Below, one piece after another: positions 5,821 to 6,697 of a stretch of 6,697 nt of DNA. Location of the stretch: NCBI GenBank assembly GCA_900768635.1, contig CAAGDP010000131.1, positions 1 to 6,697 on the forward strand, read 5' to 3'. Every line of letters begins with the position of its first letter. The first letter of the stretch is position 1. The position numbers and the translations under genes were made by a program. The stretch comes from Enterobacterales bacterium. Lineage in GTDB: Bacteria > Pseudomonadota > Gammaproteobacteria > Enterobacterales > Succinivibrionaceae. The notes below the pieces were generated by a model. The model was not told the origin of the DNA. It saw nothing but the letters and a program-made list of their open reading frames with translations, and ran no database searches.

Positions 5821-6617
5821 GAATAAAAAATTATTATCTTGGAAAAAAAATTGCTGCCATAATCTTATCATTTAGAGAAAATTCAGTTATAATTCAAAAA
5901 ACTTTATAATTATATTATGAAACATAGCAGGCAGATTAATTTAGTTAAACCTGAGAATAGATAATATCAGTTAATATCACCATTGATACTAATCATAATA
6001 TTGATATTACCATGATGCCGGTACCAATATTAATTTACAACAGTTCCGTGCTTAAATACTGTGATCAGAGGTATCCGGCTTCAGTTGATCAAGTTAGTCA
6101 GTCATCATATAAGCCTTGGTTCAACCATAATTGTTCTGGTAAAAGGGTTAATTATCAGGGATATTTATGAATACCTGTAAGTTGAACCTGAAAAATTTAT
6201 TTGGTCCGCTTAAGTATTACACGGCAGAAATTATCAAATAATCATCTGATTTGAATTTACTGTTTTAGTTCATCCGGTAAGATTTGACCGGGTTGTTTAA
6301 TTTAGTTTGTTTTTCAGTCTGGTTTACTTTTATTCTGCGTTATATAAATTCCGGACAAAATTATTCTTCAGGGTCCTCACCTGTATATGTTGTAATCTTT
6401 ACCTGATCCTGATGAAAAATTCCGGCAAACATCCGGATATACTATTGATTAGAATCTGGGAAACAAAGCAGGTGTTATTGATTAATAGTCAGGATCAAAA
6501 AAGTTTTTTGTATTAGGTCTTAAACCCTAATTTTTAAACTGTTATGAGAGGAATTATACCATCTAAAAGATGGTCGATTTCACTCAATTTTCGCATGTAA
6601 ATTTTGCGAGATATACA
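5821..6617. other. Gene-poor stretch of about 800 bases with scattered short frames
   Basis: No gene is supported. A plus-strand frame at 6012-6170 (52 codons, starting ATGATG) reads with mixed composition (SSVLKYCDQRYPASVDQVSQ) but has no ribosome site. On the minus strand around 6300-6450, short pieces such as GIFHQDQVKITTYTGEDPEE are interrupted by stops, as in a decayed gene. The plus-strand frame at 6307-6516 is Phe/Leu/Tyr-rich and lacks a ribosome site. ACCATCT-AAA-AGATGGT (6558-6574) is a perfect 7-bp hairpin, 44 bases beyond the stop of the minus-strand frame at the right edge; it has no T-run. Confidence 0.4.
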
Positions 6618-6697
6618 TCACATTTCGGAGTAAAAATGTTTTTTTGAAGGAATGTCGTAAATTGCCTCTGGCAAGCGTTCTACTGCGATGTTTTTTC
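6618..6697 (-). CDS. C-terminal end of an unknown protein (partial)
   Basis: The minus strand is open from the window edge to TGA at 6618-6620 and gives 25 residues, including NIAVERLPEAIYDIPSKKHF and ending YSEM. The balanced composition and codon choice look like real coding sequence, unlike the AT-rich stretch beside it. I do not recognise the family. A competing plus-strand frame over the same bases (CRKLPLASVLLRCFF) is also open to the edge but has no start codon after its upstream stop, so the minus strand is preferred. A 7-bp hairpin lies 44 bases downstream. Confidence 0.45.
   Translation of the reverse strand, partial: KNIAVERLPEAIYDIPSKKHFYSEM

Noticed and set aside
6545..6697. Plus-strand start of a protein with a CxxC motif (FACKFCEIYITFRSKN)
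   Set aside because: The frame has no start codon after its upstream TGA, and the minus-strand frame over the same bases has a more natural composition.

Overview
The window looks like part of an AT-rich bacterial chromosome, probably from a gammaproteobacterium. The best evidence is the YfcE-type phosphodiesterase, whose signature blocks (SDIHG, GDILYHGPRN, VRGNCDAEVDQM) closely follow my recollection of the enterobacterial protein. A Succinivibrionaceae-like anaerobe is possible, but this is a guess from gene style. No rRNA, tRNA or CRISPR array was seen.

Left part (1-3350) is ordinary and gene-bearing. It opens with the plus-strand tail of an AAA-ATPase-like/PD-(D/E)XK nuclease-family protein (1-134). 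A convergent minus-strand series follows: a short, apparently frameshifted reading frame (156-384), a yfcE-like phosphodiesterase (434-1003), a HAD phosphatase (1163-2011) and a DUF4357-domain protein (2481-3350). The two phosphatases are close neighbours, but a gap of about 160 bases with its own promoter-like sequence separates them. The DUF4357 gene has its own promoter-like region with a possible operator.

Right part (3351-6617) is a gene-poor stretch of about 3.3 kb that becomes visibly more AT-rich to the right. It is not empty. On the minus strand between about 4145 and 4860 I can reassemble pieces of a decayed gene, by small frameshifts, that fit the same AAA-ATPase-like family as the fragment at the left edge. 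Further right are three 18-base tandem repeats (4899-4951), a terminator-like hairpin (5071-5090), an array of eight 23-24 base direct repeats, seven of them carrying TTATCCATA (5569-5741), and a perfect 20-base-pair inverted repeat with a 4-base loop (5777-5820). TTATCCATA is one base from the DnaA box TTATCCACA, and an exact TTATCCACA lies at 4091-4099. This makes an iteron-like or DnaA-titrating element possible, but no replication initiator gene is present.

The window ends in the last 25 codons of a minus-strand reading frame of unknown family (6618-6697). No complete new multi-gene system is evident. The items most worth checking are the repeat array with its hairpin, the decayed ATPase/nuclease gene, and the DUF4357 protein with its antitoxin-like N-terminus.
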